Source: Caenibius sp. WL
GTDB lineage: Bacteria; Pseudomonadota; Alphaproteobacteria; Sphingomonadales; Sphingomonadaceae
Direction of reading: 5' to 3'
Length of the DNA: 64,000 nt
NCBI RefSeq assembly: GCF_019803445.1
Contig: NZ_CP081844.1
Span: 3,389,344-3,453,343 of the forward strand
Shown here in pieces: positions 63,579-64,000 of this stretch. Made by a program: the position numbers and the translations under genes. Under the pieces are notes generated by a model. The model was given only the letters and a program-made list of their open reading frames with translations. It ran no database searches and was not told where the DNA came from. Numbering within the stretch: the stretch's first letter is position 1; each line of letters starts with the position of its first letter.

Positions 63579-63949
63579 TGTGCATTTGCACGAAATGCCA
63601 CCTGCCATCTTGTGCATGCGCGAAGCCCGATCACGCCGTTCGCCAAAGCGCAGGCAAACCCGCGATTCGCACATGCTGCATGTGAAAAATGGCGGAAAAC
63701 AGCCATTTGTACGCAGTTGATGGGCTTGCTGCGAGTCAATCTAATTATTTCAAATTTTTTTCACTCCGCCCCCTTGCTCCTTGGGCTCCCCTCTTCAATA
63801 AATCCCCTCGCCGGGGCGGTGACGAATCCGGTTTCACATGACGGTGGCATCTTTCGGAGTCCGAATCCGCGATTCGGGCAATGGGAAGGCTTTTGCCATG
63901 CCGGGGGGCAAGGCTTGGATGCCAGCCGTCACTTTGAGGGGGATCAGGA
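63579..63949. other. Non-coding region with several small dyads, upstream of last gene
   Basis: Contains GTGC-attt-GCAC (near 63580), CACATG-ctg-CATGTG (63670-63684), AAATGGC-8 nt-GCCATTT (63687-63708) and an AT-rich run (63741-63770). No canonical DnaA box was found by eye. It may hold the promoter and regulation of the next gene. Confidence 0.45.
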
Positions 63950-64000
63950 ATGGTGCGCAGCAAGGCCCAAGGTGATCAAGCAACCAATGCCCGGCGGCGA
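63950..64000 (+). CDS. Start of an unidentified gene (possibly dnaA)
   Basis: ATG at 63950, after GGGGGATCAGGA, opens a frame MVRSKAQGDQATNARR that runs off the window. Too short for a family call. By position after mutM-rpsT it may be dnaA, which often follows rpsT in this order; there is no sequence proof. Confidence 0.4.
   Translation, partial: MVRSKAQGDQATNARRR

Overview
The window looks like a chromosomal stretch of an alphaproteobacterium of the order Sphingomonadales (Novosphingobium/Erythrobacter-like). The grounds are high GC, the sphingomonad-style order dut-coaBC / ubiB-ubiE / mutM-rpsT, the smr-mltA-tim44 // secB group, the pheA // membrane cytochrome c pair and a PEP-CTERM-type protein. 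The genus is inferred from gene content and order only.

Positions 1-15,932 are accessory. A 15.5-kb integrated element lies between two perfect 49-bp direct repeats (400-448 and 15858-15906). The right repeat is the 3' part of an intact tRNA-Gln(CUG); the left one is the displaced tRNA fragment. From left to right the element carries a tyrosine integrase, a divergent regulator/AlpA-like pair around a palindromic control region, overlapping small early genes, a winged-helix protein whose gene contains four dyad repeats phased at 33 bp, then a morphogenesis block (prohead protease, small membrane protein, portal with a carbohydrate-binding-like tail, two small proteins, tape measure, HK97 gp10-like protein, zinc ribbon, HNH nuclease). 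Beyond this are a membrane-protein cargo gene, tiny membrane ORFs, a large stem-loop and an XRE-type regulator. I find no terminase, major capsid, tail tube, baseplate or lysis enzyme, although every recognised structural gene is intact. It is therefore either a phage satellite using a helper or a reduced but selected prophage. The N-terminus of a second integrase at 1-305 suggests another island immediately to the left.

From 15,933 onward the DNA is backbone. 16-28 kb holds ppx-rlmE, a membrane cytochrome c, pheA, then a translationally coupled envelope cluster (DUF4129-like, DUF4350-like, MoxR ATPase, DUF58, SpoIIM-like, RDD), a class A beta-lactamase and a GNAT acetyltransferase. 28-39.6 kb holds ispG, two DMT exporters, a GT-A-like protein, two L,D-transpeptidases, acnA, a secreted rhodanese and a Ser/Thr-rich PEP-CTERM-like protein. 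39.8-46.3 kb holds ruvB-ruvA, aroC, ahpC-ahpF and a pair of small Cys/His/Met-rich secreted proteins. 46.3-57.3 kb holds smr-mltA-tim44 divergent from secB, then murJ, trpS, a lipoprotein, trmB, a TSUP permease, a UPF0114 protein and a CHAP amidase. 57.2-64 kb holds dut-coaBC, a DUF4345-like protein, ubiB-ubiE, mutM and rpsT; the last 51 bases start an unidentified gene that may be dnaA by position.

Many genes serve the envelope and its stress responses: murJ, mltA, the L,D-transpeptidases, the beta-lactamase, the CHAP protein, the MoxR cluster and Tim44/SecB. The ubi genes supply the respiratory quinone and ahpCF removes peroxide.
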